Below are positions 26,930 through 36,922 of a stretch of 47,304 bases of DNA, in pieces; position 1 is the stretch's first letter, and every line of letters begins with the position of its first letter. Origin of the DNA: an uncultured Marinoscillum sp. Lineage in GTDB: Bacteria; Bacteroidota; Bacteroidia; Cytophagales; Cyclobacteriaceae. The DNA lies in contig CACLDR010000011.1 in NCBI GenBank assembly GCA_902605755.1, positions 1 to 47,304 of the forward strand. The letters are read 5' to 3'. The notes under the pieces are model-generated. The model was given only the letters and a program-made list of their open reading frames with translations. It ran no database searches and was not told where the DNA came from. Position numbers and translations under genes: made by a program.

Positions 26930-29491
26930 GTGTATAAAAATCCTCCATTAAAAAAAATAATATACGATAGCTCTTGGCCCTGGAAAATGGCTTGGAGAGA
27001 TAGTAGAAAAAGTCGTGGTAAATTATTACTATTTATCGCTTCTATCTCATTGGGTATTGGTGCAATGGTGGGCATCACATCGTTTAGAGAAAATCTCATA
27101 GCTGAAATTGACGGCCAAGCAAAAAACTTGCTGGGTGCAGATGTTTCTGTTCGAGGCAAAGCTGAGTTACCTGATTCGTTATTTTTCCAAATATCCCGGT
27201 TGAGCAAAGATGAATCTAATGAAGTCTATTTTGCTTCAATGGTTCGATTTCCTAGTACAGATGGTACCCGTTTGGTACAAATCCGCGCTTTAGAGGGTAA
27301 CTACCCTTATTATGGAGACATAGAAACAGAGCCCTACAGGGCCGCTAAAGATTTTCGGATCGCACAAAAAGCCTTAGTAGATGGAAAATTGATGCTCCAA
27401 TTTGGTGTTCAATTGGGTGATTCCATTAAAGTCGGGAACATCAGCTTTGAAATCGTCGGAAAAATACAGAAAATTCCCGGGCAAAGCGACGTTGGTTCAT
27501 CGGTTGCACCAGTGGTGTATATTCCTCTAAAATATTTAGAAAAGACAGGCCTGATACAAAAGGGAAGTATCATCAACTACATCACTTATTTTCAATTCCA
27601 TCCTGATATAGATACAACCAATGTTTTTGAAGAATCAAGAAATATTCTTGAGCAAGCAGGTTTTGACGTAGATAATGTAGAAGATCGAAAAGCACAAACG
27701 GGTAGGGCTTTTCGAGATCTTTCCTCATTTTTAGAATTGATTGCATTTGCTGCCTTATTATTGGGGTGTTTGGGTGTTTCAAGCTCAATTTATGTGTACA
27801 TAAAAAGTAAAATACAAATTGTGGCCGTGCTGCGATGTATGGGAATGCAAGCCAAGGAAGCCATCAATATTTATTTAATTCAAGTAGGTTTTTTTGGCCT
27901 CATCGGTGCATCTATTGGCTGCCTTTTGGGAGTCGTCATTCATATTTACTTACCAGAAATCGCAAAATCATTTATTCCCTTTGACATTCAAGCAACCATG
28001 CATTGGCCTGCGATTATCGCAGGGTTAATTATTGGTGTGGTTACCTCTATTCTTTTTGGATTACTATCACTTATCGGATTGAGAAAAGTAAGTCCCCTCA
28101 CTGCCATTCGTTTTGGATATGAATCTTTAACCCTCAAATTAGATCTACCTTTTTTCACCATTATTGGGAGTATTTTAATCTTCTTATATCTGATAATGTT
28201 ATGGCAACTTAAAATTGCACTTGATGCTTTAATAAATATATCCATTCTTTTGGCAGCGTTGGCCTTATTGTACGGCCTTGCCCATGGCCTGAATGCATTA
28301 CTTAAAAGACTCCTACCCAAACAGTTGGGGTTTGTTTGGCGTCAAGGCATTTCAAACCTCTATCGCCCCAATAATCAAACCGTGATTTTGGTGACCACTT
28401 TGGGCTTGAGCACGGCGTTTTTAGCAATGTTATATTTCACGCAAGGATTGCTTGTAGATCGTGTATCTATAAGTGGTAAGAATGAAAGACCCAATACAGT
28501 ACTTTTTGACATTCAAACCAACCAAAAAGAAGCGATTCGGACCTTGACAGAGGAATATGATCTTCCGGTGCTCCAAGAAGTTCCCGTGGTTACCATGAGG
28601 TTGTTAGAAATCAATAATCAGACACATGATGAAGCCGACGCCGACTCCACTGTCGATCTTCCGAAATGGGCATTTAATCGAGAATATCGCGTAACCTATC
28701 GAGACACATTGATCAGTTCAGAAACAATCTCTCAAGGAACATGGCATGGAAAATTAAAAAATCCAGATGATTCTATATTTGTTTCCATATCTGATGGATA
28801 TGCTGAAAACTTAGGCCTTAAAATTGGTGATCAATTGCTTTTTAATGTGCAAGGAGCATTGATAAAAACCTATATAGGCAGTTTTCGTGAAGTAGATTGG
28901 CGCCGAGTACAAACCAATTTTTTAGTCTTGTTTCCTACTGGAGTTTTAGAACGAGCACCCCAGTTCCATGTACTAATTACACGAATCAATCAAAGTGATG
29001 TTTCTGCGCGCTACCAGCAAGCCATTGTTCGGCAACATCCTAATGTATCTATCATTGACCTAGAGCTTATCTTAAAGACCCTTGAAGATCTCCTGTCAAA
29101 AGTAGCTTTTGTCATCCAATTCATGGCCTTATTTAGTATCGGGACAGGATTAATTGTAATGATCAGTGCCGTTGTCTTGAGTAAATTTCAGCGCATGCGC
29201 GAAAACGTTTTACTTCGGACTATAGGAGCCTCTAAGGCCCAATTATGGAAGATCATCGCGGCTGAATATTTCTTTTTAGGGGGTTTGGGAGCATTAGCAG
29301 GCCTCTTTTTAGCCGTCGTTTTTACTAGTCTATTAGGTTATTTCATTTTTGAATTTACCTATGTGCCCGACTTAATAGAAATCGTAGGATTCTTTTTTAG
29401 TATAACTGCCCTGACGGTATGCATTGGGCTGCTCAACAGTCGCGCCATCGTCCGGCAATCGCCTTTAACTGTTTTGCGAAATGAAATTTAA
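26930..29491 (+). CDS. FtsX-like ABC transporter permease (YbbP type)
   Basis: MAWRDSRKSRGKLLLFIASISLGIGAMVGITSFRENL and two FtsX domains; GTG start. Confidence 0.93.
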   Translation: MYKNPPLKKIIYDSSWPWKMAWRDSRKSRGKLLLFIASISLGIGAMVGITSFRENLIAEIDGQAKNLLGADVSVRGKAELPDSLFFQISRLSKDESNEVYFASMVRFPSTDGTRLVQIRALEGNYPYYGDIETEPYRAAKDFRIAQKALVDGKLMLQFGVQLGDSIKVGNISFEIVGKIQKIPGQSDVGSSVAPVVYIPLKYLEKTGLIQKGSIINYITYFQFHPDIDTTNVFEESRNILEQAGFDVDNVEDRKAQTGRAFRDLSSFLELIAFAALLLGCLGVSSSIYVYIKSKIQIVAVLRCMGMQAKEAINIYLIQVGFFGLIGASIGCLLGVVIHIYLPEIAKSFIPFDIQATMHWPAIIAGLIIGVVTSILFGLLSLIGLRKVSPLTAIRFGYESLTLKLDLPFFTIIGSILIFLYLIMLWQLKIALDALINISILLAALALLYGLAHGLNALLKRLLPKQLGFVWRQGISNLYRPNNQTVILVTTLGLSTAFLAMLYFTQGLLVDRVSISGKNERPNTVLFDIQTNQKEAIRTLTEEYDLPVLQEVPVVTMRLLEINNQTHDEADADSTVDLPKWAFNREYRVTYRDTLISSETISQGTWHGKLKNPDDSIFVSISDGYAENLGLKIGDQLLFNVQGALIKTYIGSFREVDWRRVQTNFLVLFPTGVLERAPQFHVLITRINQSDVSARYQQAIVRQHPNVSIIDLELILKTLEDLLSKVAFVIQFMALFSIGTGLIVMISAVVLSKFQRMRENVLLRTIGASKAQLWKIIAAEYFFLGGLGALAGLFLAVVFTSLLGYFIFEFTYVPDLIEIVGFFFSITALTVCIGLLNSRAIVRQSPLTVLRNEI

Positions 29492-29513
29492 TCGATTAAA
29501 ATTACTTTTGAAA

Positions 29514-30329
29514 TCAAAGTAGCTTTGCCAGTAATTCCTTAATGATTTTTGCCGCTGCCATGGCGGTAACTCCATTGAGATCACGATCAGGATTGTACTC
29601 AACTAGGTCAAGGCCGACAATATTTAAATCAAGCAGTTGTATCATCCGCAATACCTCTCGGGTAGTGAAGCCTCCGGGCTCATGATGAGAAACTCCAGGC
29701 GCAAAGGCAGGATCGAGTACATCCATATCAAAACTTAAATAAACAGGTCCCGATAAATTTAAATCTACGGCCGGTGACCAATTTCTCATGTCTACAACCC
29801 TTACACCAAACTTACTGACTTGCATTTGCTGATGATCATTCAAGGTCCGAATACCTACTTGTGTTAATCCTTGAGACAGTCCCTCTTCCATAATTCGGGC
29901 AAAAGGGCTAGCATGTGAGTACCTACTTCCTCCCCATGAATCATATAAATCCCCATGGGCATCAAAATGCAGAATACTTAAACTGGGGTAAGAAGCTGAC
30001 ATGGCCCGCAGAATCGGATAGGTAATCGAATGATCCCCTCCTATCGAAAAAGGAATAGCCCCCCGCTTTAAAATTTCAGCAATAATGACCTCGATATCAA
30101 AATAATCTTTGAGCGGGGCATTACCCAACCAACAAACATCTGGATGATCCGCTAAATCCATCAAGCCCTCGGTAAAATAATTAGCCGAATTACTCTCAAT
30201 GGCATCGATGATTAATGGAGGAGCCGTCGCTGACCCTTTGAGAAAAGAAGAGTGATCATCAAAAGGTATACCAATTAAGGCAATATCACCAGACTTGAGG
30301 ATAGATGTTTTGGCGCGACGCACAGGCAT
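29514..30329 (-). CDS. speB: Agmatinase / ureohydrolase family
   Basis: Metal-binding motifs GGDHSITYPIL, SILHFDAHGDLYDSW, VYLSFDMDVLDPAFAPGVSHHEPGG. Confidence 0.88.
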   Translation of the reverse strand: MPVRRAKTSILKSGDIALIGIPFDDHSSFLKGSATAPPLIIDAIESNSANYFTEGLMDLADHPDVCWLGNAPLKDYFDIEVIIAEILKRGAIPFSIGGDHSITYPILRAMSASYPSLSILHFDAHGDLYDSWGGSRYSHASPFARIMEEGLSQGLTQVGIRTLNDHQQMQVSKFGVRVVDMRNWSPAVDLNLSGPVYLSFDMDVLDPAFAPGVSHHEPGGFTTREVLRMIQLLDLNIVGLDLVEYNPDRDLNGVTAMAAAKIIKELLAKLL

Positions 30330-32518
30330 TAATTCAGAACCAATATGCTCTGCAAGTGGGCATCAAAATTTTGAAGTGTCGTGGTCAAAATGGTCACCTG
30401 AGACCGGCATTCCTCCCAATTTTCTTGTTCGATCGCCTCTCTAACACCTGGGAGCGTTTTAACGCCATATCCCGTGTAAAAGCCCGGTGCATAAATCTGA
30501 TGCCGGTACCAACTCCTGCGCGGTAACCCTGAGGCAAAAGTCAAAACCTCTTCAGCATGCATCAGTTTGTCATTGAGAACATCTTTTGAGATCAAGGAAA
30601 CAAGGGACTTTTCACCTAAAGCATCTACCGTAACTTTGAGACTGGCTAGCGCATTGTGTAGTGGCGAGAAATCAACATAAGGTATGATGGCTTTTTTGGA
30701 AGGCTGTTTGAAAGGTTTTTTTGGATCTGCAGTCAAAAAAAATACCTTTTTGTCAATAAACGCATTGTGCAGTTCAACTTCCGCACGCATCGTGTTTAGC
30801 AAGTCATTAATTTCCGATAAGTACCCCTGAACGGTCATGTACCAAGCCTCAAACTCAAAAGGCAATACTTCAGCATTAGCCAACCTCAAAACTATACGCC
30901 CCACTGTTTTGGCTAATGCAATCCCATAAGACATATCTGGATCTTTAAACCTTTTAAAATGCTTATAGGTATCATAAATCGTATGGTATTCTCCTCCCAA
31001 ATTTTCCCCTCCAAATCCAATATTAATCGCTGCGATACCTGCATGCTGAATAAAAGGTGTATAATCAGAACCAGATCCCAAGGCATAAAATCCTGGATTA
31101 CCATCGCCTCCATTTAATAAATCTAAAGCTCCAAGTCGTTCAGCCACAGAAACGCCTTTTTGAGGATCGATAACATCTATAGCTACCTCTTTTACCATAG
31201 ACTCAAGTGAATGAGATCCCCCTGCTCCTAAAAATCCGCGCCCATTCCCATCTGTATTAATGTAGGCTACCGTTTTTTGTTGCAGTTCATCCAAATGATC
31301 CTCAACCCATTCAGTAGAACCAATCAAACCAGGTTCTTCAGCATCCCATGCACAATAAATAAGGGTTCTTTTTGGTTCATTCCCTGCTTTTGCGAGCATC
31401 CCGACTACTCTAGCCTCCTCAAGCAAGGCAACCATGCCGCTTAAAGGATCAGCAGCTCCATGTACCCAGGCATCGTGATGATTCCCTCTAATAATCCATT
31501 GATCAGGAAAATCTTTCCCTTTGAGCTTGGCAATTACATTATGAGCATTTTTCAATTGCCAATCAAAAGTCAGTTTTAGATGAACCCTCGCCGGTCCAGG
31601 TCCGATGTGATAAGTAATAGGCAACGCACCGCGCCATGAGGGGGGAGCCACTTGCCCTTCAAGGTTCGCCAACAATGGTAAGGCATCCTCATATGAAATC
31701 GGTAATACCGGAATTTTTGTAATGGTTGGAGCATCCTTCCAATCAAGCCTTTTGGCATTTTTCGTGGCTCCATAACCTGGGGTCAGGACATCTCCTGGAT
31801 ACAAGGGCATATCCATTACGGATCCCCTTTGAACACCTGTAGCATTTTTAAAAGCTCCCTTAGGGTATACGTCCCCAGCATAAAATCCATCATCCTTAGG
31901 ATCTGAGTAAATGATACAACCAATGGCACCTTTCTCTGCTGCCAATTTAGGTTTGATCCCCCTCCATGAGCCATAGTATTTGACGATTACAATTTTCCCT
32001 TTGACATCTACCCCTAACTTCTCCAATTCGTCATAATCTTCGGGAATTCCATAATTAACAAAAACGAGCTCGGAAGTCACATCTCCATCCGAGGAAAAGG
32101 CATTATAACTTGGTAACAAGGCATCCCCTTGATCCGTGTAAGTATCACCTGCAACGGGAACAGCAGTCAATTTGGCCTTATATTTTTCAGGAGCTACCAA
32201 CTCAAGTAAGCGAACTATTGGATAAGGGAACAATACCTGATAAGTCTCAATTTTAGCATCATAACCCCATGATTTAAATTGCTTAACCATCCATTCGACA
32301 TTTTTTCGCCCATATGCTGTCCCCAAGTAATGAGGTTCTGCAGACATTAGTTTCATCCACCCATCTAAGTTATCAGCTAAAAGCATTCTATCAAATTCTG
32401 CTTCAAGATTCTTTTGTTGGGTCACTTTGTTTGCTCCAAAACCGATAATAGAAGATTGAGAAAAAATCAAGCAGCTTTTCAAGATGAGCATCATTCCAAT
32501 AAATATTTTTATTTTCAT
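30329..32518 (-). CDS. M28-family metallopeptidase, glutamate carboxypeptidase II / transferrin-receptor-like
   Basis: Signal peptide; PA domain; zinc-site motifs NHHDAWVHGAADPLSGM, WDAEEPGLIGSTEW, GSGSDYTPFIQHAGI; TFR-dimer-like C-terminus. Confidence 0.92.
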   Translation of the reverse strand: MKIKIFIGMMLILKSCLIFSQSSIIGFGANKVTQQKNLEAEFDRMLLADNLDGWMKLMSAEPHYLGTAYGRKNVEWMVKQFKSWGYDAKIETYQVLFPYPIVRLLELVAPEKYKAKLTAVPVAGDTYTDQGDALLPSYNAFSSDGDVTSELVFVNYGIPEDYDELEKLGVDVKGKIVIVKYYGSWRGIKPKLAAEKGAIGCIIYSDPKDDGFYAGDVYPKGAFKNATGVQRGSVMDMPLYPGDVLTPGYGATKNAKRLDWKDAPTITKIPVLPISYEDALPLLANLEGQVAPPSWRGALPITYHIGPGPARVHLKLTFDWQLKNAHNVIAKLKGKDFPDQWIIRGNHHDAWVHGAADPLSGMVALLEEARVVGMLAKAGNEPKRTLIYCAWDAEEPGLIGSTEWVEDHLDELQQKTVAYINTDGNGRGFLGAGGSHSLESMVKEVAIDVIDPQKGVSVAERLGALDLLNGGDGNPGFYALGSGSDYTPFIQHAGIAAINIGFGGENLGGEYHTIYDTYKHFKRFKDPDMSYGIALAKTVGRIVLRLANAEVLPFEFEAWYMTVQGYLSEINDLLNTMRAEVELHNAFIDKKVFFLTADPKKPFKQPSKKAIIPYVDFSPLHNALASLKVTVDALGEKSLVSLISKDVLNDKLMHAEEVLTFASGLPRRSWYRHQIYAPGFYTGYGVKTLPGVREAIEQENWEECRSQVTILTTTLQNFDAHLQSILVLN

Positions 32519-32592
32519 GGTTTTTATTTCTAAAAATTAAATTAATTCATACTCGCCCTTTTTACCAACCGTTCAAGTAAAATTACTCTTTT

Positions 32593-34266
32593 TTAATTAT
32601 TTCTTTTATTCCAACCATCTCTTAGGGCCAGAGTTCTATTGAAAATGAGCTTCCCATAATGACTATCCTCGTCTACCCTAAAATATCCGATTCTTTCAAA
32701 TTGAAACTGATCCCCTACTTGGGCATGTCGAACAGAAGGTTCTAAAACCGCTTTATTATTAATTGTCAAAGAATCTGGATTCAGATGAGTTTTAAAATCA
32801 TCTTCAATCTTATCCAAATTTTCCGTAAGAAATAATCGATCATACATACGTATTTCAGCTGAAACTGCATTCGGTGCTGATACCCATCCTAAGGTTCCTT
32901 TTACTTTTTTGCCACTCATATCTTGGCCACTTTTGGTATTTGGATCATATTCAGCATAAATTTCAACGACCTCTCCATTTTCAGATTTCTTAAACCCTGT
33001 GCACTTAATAATATAGCCTTTTTTAAGGCGTACTTCACGATCCGGACCCAGTCTGAACCATTTTTTGGGACTCGGAGGATCTTCCAAAAAATCTGATCGA
33101 TCGATGAAGAGTTCACGAGTAAAAGGCAACTCACGAGTACCTGATGTTTTATCTTCCGGATTATTTTCAGCCATCATTACTTCTTGATAATCCAAAGGCC
33201 AATTAGTAATAATTAGCTTGATAGGATCCATGATGCCAAAGATACGATGGGCTGTTTTATTTAAATCTTCTCGTACAGAATGCTCTAACAAAGCCACATC
33301 GGTAATGCCATTTCTTCTTGCCACCCCTATGATCTCCGTGAATTTTCTAATCGATTTAGCTGTAAAACCCCGTCTGCGAATACCTGAAATCGTAGGCATC
33401 CTGGGGTCATCCCAGCCTGCAACATAATGCCCTTCAACCAATTCTCGAAGACTTCTTTTGCTTACAATGGTATAACTCAAATTTAATCGAGCAAACTCTG
33501 TCTGTTTTGAAGGGTAAATTTCTAATTGCTGAATAAGCCAATCATATAGGGGTCTATGCACCTCAAACTCAAGAGTACAAAGAGAATGGGTAATTTGCTC
33601 TATACTATCCGACTGACCATGTGCAAAATCATAAGTAGGATAAATACACCATTTTGATCCCGTACGATGATGTGCTAAATGCTTGATCCGATATAAAATA
33701 GGATCCCGCAGATGCATATTTGGACTACTCATATCAATTTTGGCACGAAGTACCCTTTCTCCATCTTGAAAAGCTCCTAACCTCATGGCTTCAAAAATCT
33801 TAATATTTTCTTCAATTGGTCGATTTCTAAAGGGACTCTCTTTTCCAGGTTCAGTCGGTGATCCTTTCAACTTATTAAATTCAACCGCACTCAATTCGTC
33901 AACATAAGCGCTACCTTTTTCAATTAAGCGAACTGCGAACTGATATAAACGTTCAAAATAGTCTGAAGTATAATACGCTGACGGTCCCCAATCAAAACCA
34001 AGCCACCTGATATCTTCTTTAATGGAATTGACATATTCAGTCTCCTCTTTTTCAGGATTGGTATCATCAAATCTAAGATTGCACTCACCCCCATATTTTT
34101 GAGCAAGTCCAAAATTTAAACAAATCGATTTAGCGTGACCAATATGTAAATACCCATTAGGCTCGGGAGGAAAACGCGTTTGGATCTTTATAAACTTACC
34201 TTCCTTCACATCCCGCTCAATTAGCTGCTCAATAAAATTTAATGACTCTTTCTTTTTTTGACCCAT
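32593..34266 (-). CDS. glnS: Glutaminyl-tRNA synthetase
   Basis: RFPPEPNGYLHIGHAKSICLNFGLA, RFDDTNPEKEETEYVNSIKEDIRWLGFDWG, VSKRSL KMSKS-equivalent. Confidence 0.96.
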   Translation of the reverse strand: MGQKKKESLNFIEQLIERDVKEGKFIKIQTRFPPEPNGYLHIGHAKSICLNFGLAQKYGGECNLRFDDTNPEKEETEYVNSIKEDIRWLGFDWGPSAYYTSDYFERLYQFAVRLIEKGSAYVDELSAVEFNKLKGSPTEPGKESPFRNRPIEENIKIFEAMRLGAFQDGERVLRAKIDMSSPNMHLRDPILYRIKHLAHHRTGSKWCIYPTYDFAHGQSDSIEQITHSLCTLEFEVHRPLYDWLIQQLEIYPSKQTEFARLNLSYTIVSKRSLRELVEGHYVAGWDDPRMPTISGIRRRGFTAKSIRKFTEIIGVARRNGITDVALLEHSVREDLNKTAHRIFGIMDPIKLIITNWPLDYQEVMMAENNPEDKTSGTRELPFTRELFIDRSDFLEDPPSPKKWFRLGPDREVRLKKGYIIKCTGFKKSENGEVVEIYAEYDPNTKSGQDMSGKKVKGTLGWVSAPNAVSAEIRMYDRLFLTENLDKIEDDFKTHLNPDSLTINNKAVLEPSVRHAQVGDQFQFERIGYFRVDEDSHYGKLIFNRTLALRDGWNKRNN

Positions 34267-34466
34267 GAATACTGTGTTTGAAATGTAAATTAAATCAGAT
34301 TTTTAGATTGATCATTTTTAATTTTAAATCAAATCAATCTAAACGCTCAATTAGTTTATTAAATGAAGCGCGGGAAGGAATTTTAAGCCACTTAAAAGGA
34401 TTGCTGTTAACCCTCATTTTTAATAATTCGATTAAACTCATTATATTCGCATTTCATTTTATAATC

Positions 34467-35132
34467 ATGCAAAAAATTAAAATATCGATTTTAGTAGCTA
34501 TAGTAGCTCTATCTTCAAACTGTTCAGATAAAACAGGAACTGGGCAAGTTCAATTGAAAACGTTTAAAGATAGCTTAAGCTACAGCTTTGGTACTCTTTT
34601 GGCAGAACAAATTAAACCGCAGCTAGAAGATGTCGATATAGCCGTAATTACGGAGGCATTTAGAGAAGCTTTAAGCGATACCAGCCAATTGACCCTAGAG
34701 AAATGTCAACAATTATATATGGCATTCAATGAAAGAAAAACAGAGAGCCTAGCAGAAGAAGGAGTAGCTTTTCTTCAAGAAAATGCTACTAAAGACGGTG
34801 TCCAAACTACAGCCAGCGGACTTCAATACAAAATTTTACAGGCAGGTTCAGGAGAGTTTCCCACCGCCGAAAGTACCGTCACGGTACATTATACTGGTAA
34901 ATTGATAGATGGAACTGTTTTTGACTCTTCTATTGAACGCGGTGAGCCTATCTCTTTTCCTCTAAGTGGTGTCATCCCCGGATGGACGGAAGGAGTACAA
35001 CTCATTAATGTGGGAGGTAAAATTGAACTTACCATTCCTTACGAATTGGGTTATGGAGAAAGAGGGTCAGGTCCAATTCCTCCTAGATCTGTATTAATAT
35101 TTGAAGTCGAACTGATTTCTATAGAAGCCTAA
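34467..35132 (+). CDS. FKBP-type peptidyl-prolyl cis-trans isomerase, exported
   Basis: ESTVTVHYTGKLIDGTVFDSSIERGEPISFPLSGVIPGWTEGVQLINVGGK...; start at MQKIKISILVAIVALSSNCSDK (34467) preferred over the 63-codon longer ORF. Confidence 0.92.
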   Translation: MQKIKISILVAIVALSSNCSDKTGTGQVQLKTFKDSLSYSFGTLLAEQIKPQLEDVDIAVITEAFREALSDTSQLTLEKCQQLYMAFNERKTESLAEEGVAFLQENATKDGVQTTASGLQYKILQAGSGEFPTAESTVTVHYTGKLIDGTVFDSSIERGEPISFPLSGVIPGWTEGVQLINVGGKIELTIPYELGYGERGSGPIPPRSVLIFEVELISIEA

Positions 35133-35185
35133 ACTAACTCATTTAAAGACCCTACTCATCCATTTTGTGTAAGTTTTTTTTATGC

Positions 35186-35809
35186 TTAAAAAGGGCTATA
35201 GCTTAAGATTTTTTCTAGGAATATGGCTGCTGACTCAGGATATATCCAAATACTGAAAAAAATTCCATAAAGGGCGCCATACAAATGGGCTTCGTGGTTG
35301 ATGTTTTGAGATAGGTTTTTCCCTTGAGTAAAAGAATAAATGAGAAAAATAACTCCCAAGATAAATCCAGGAAAACATAGTATTGCAAAAAGACATATTT
35401 TGTTCAATGGGGCATAAATGATACTCGCAAATACCATAGCTGAAACTGCTCCAGAGGCTCCTAAGGTATTATATCCAGGCCTATTTTTATTTTTAAATAA
35501 TCCTGGTAAATCTGAAACAACAAGGGCGGACACATAGAAGAAAACAAATACAACGGCCGCATTTGATCCCAAAATATAACCAAAATATAACTCCACAGCA
35601 CCACCAAAAAAGTACAGTGTAAACATATTAAACCCCAAATGTGAATAGCCGTCGTGGACGAAACCTGAAGTAATCAGTCTCCAATATTGACGCTTCTTCA
35701 TAACCTCATTTGGATTCATCATAAATTGGCCATAAAGATTCGTATTGTTCTGAGCATAAATACTGACCAATACCGTCAAAATAATAATGATTAAATTTAA
35801 ACTCATCAT
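35186..35809 (-). CDS. Rhomboid family intramembrane serine protease
   Basis: HDGYSHLGFNMFTLYFFG, TLGASGAVSAMVFA, NINHEAHLYGALYG. Confidence 0.9.
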   Translation of the reverse strand: MMSLNLIIIILTVLVSIYAQNNTNLYGQFMMNPNEVMKKRQYWRLITSGFVHDGYSHLGFNMFTLYFFGGAVELYFGYILGSNAAVVFVFFYVSALVVSDLPGLFKNKNRPGYNTLGASGAVSAMVFASIIYAPLNKICLFAILCFPGFILGVIFLIYSFTQGKNLSQNINHEAHLYGALYGIFFSIWIYPESAAIFLEKILSYSPF

Positions 35810-35832
35810 TTAATTATTCATACTTAGTGCTA

Positions 35833-36807
35833 CTATCCCTCTCTTACAATTAAGCCATGCGCAAAATGATTGAAAATCTCAAGTCCGTCTTTATTACAAT
35901 CTATCACTTTAAGTAATCTAAATGCCTTATCAAAATAAGCATTCATCTTTATTTTTACTCGGTTGGGGATTTTCAATCGATCATAAATATTTTTTACAGC
36001 AGCTACTTTTTCTTTGGGGTCTGCATCTCGTATACTGACCCAACCCTTCAACTGGCGACGCACGTCAGTTCCTGCAAGGTCTAGAGCATTGATCATTAAA
36101 AATGTTTTTTTATTGGCAATAATATCGCCCCCTACTTGTTTGCCTACCTTCTGATGATCTCCGTAAACATCTAAATAATCATCCATCAACTGAAAACCCA
36201 GCCCAAGATTTTCTCCTACCTCATAAAGCTGCTGTTGATTCTTACGATCAAAGCCGCCCATCAATCCTCCTAATTCCATACTAAACCCAAGCAATACAGC
36301 AGTCTTTAATCTAATCATCTCCAAATAATCCGTTTGAGAAACCTCAGAATATTGTTCAAAATCCATATCCAATTGCTGACCTTCACAGACCTGTAAAGCA
36401 GTTTCATTAAATCGGTTGATGGCTATTGACAAGTGGCCAGGACTGATCTTAGTCATAAGCTGATAAGCCTTGACAAACATCGCATCTCCACTTAAAATAG
36501 CAGTGTTCTGATTCCATTTTTCATGAACTGCTGGTTGACCTCTTCGAAGCGGGGCAACATCCATAATGTCATCATGCATCAAAGTAAAATTATGAAACAC
36601 CTCAACGGCTATAGCTGGATCTAATATTTGTGAGGTTAGTGATCCTCTTAGCTGTGCTGTTAATAAAACTAATAAGGGCCTAAACCGCTTCCCTCCCATA
36701 GCCAATAAGTAGCTAATGGGCTCATACAGGTTCTTGGGCTGTACCTTGAGATCTAATTGAGCCAAGCGTGTATCAATTGATTTTCGTAAGGCAATTATTG
36801 ATTCCAT
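35833..36807 (-). CDS. Polyprenyl synthetase family protein (isoprenyl diphosphate synthase)
   Basis: GGKRFRPLLVLL, FTLMHDDIMDVAPLRRGQPAVH (first Asp-rich motif), GFQLMDDYLDVYG (second Asp-rich motif). Confidence 0.95.
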   Translation of the reverse strand: MESIIALRKSIDTRLAQLDLKVQPKNLYEPISYLLAMGGKRFRPLLVLLTAQLRGSLTSQILDPAIAVEVFHNFTLMHDDIMDVAPLRRGQPAVHEKWNQNTAILSGDAMFVKAYQLMTKISPGHLSIAINRFNETALQVCEGQQLDMDFEQYSEVSQTDYLEMIRLKTAVLLGFSMELGGLMGGFDRKNQQQLYEVGENLGLGFQLMDDYLDVYGDHQKVGKQVGGDIIANKKTFLMINALDLAGTDVRRQLKGWVSIRDADPKEKVAAVKNIYDRLKIPNRVKIKMNAYFDKAFRLLKVIDCNKDGLEIFNHFAHGLIVREG

Positions 36808-36922
36808 TTACTTTGTATTAAGCTTATAATTAAAAAAGGATATGAATAACTTCCCTCTCCCTGACTTCAAACTTCTAAGTTAGTCCTATCTAAAAAAAAT
36901 CAATCAAATATTTTGAAATAGG

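Noticed and set aside
34278-34466. 63-residue N-terminal extension of the FKBP protein
   Set aside because: A typical export signal begins at the internal ATG 34467; the upstream part is most likely the untranslated leader.
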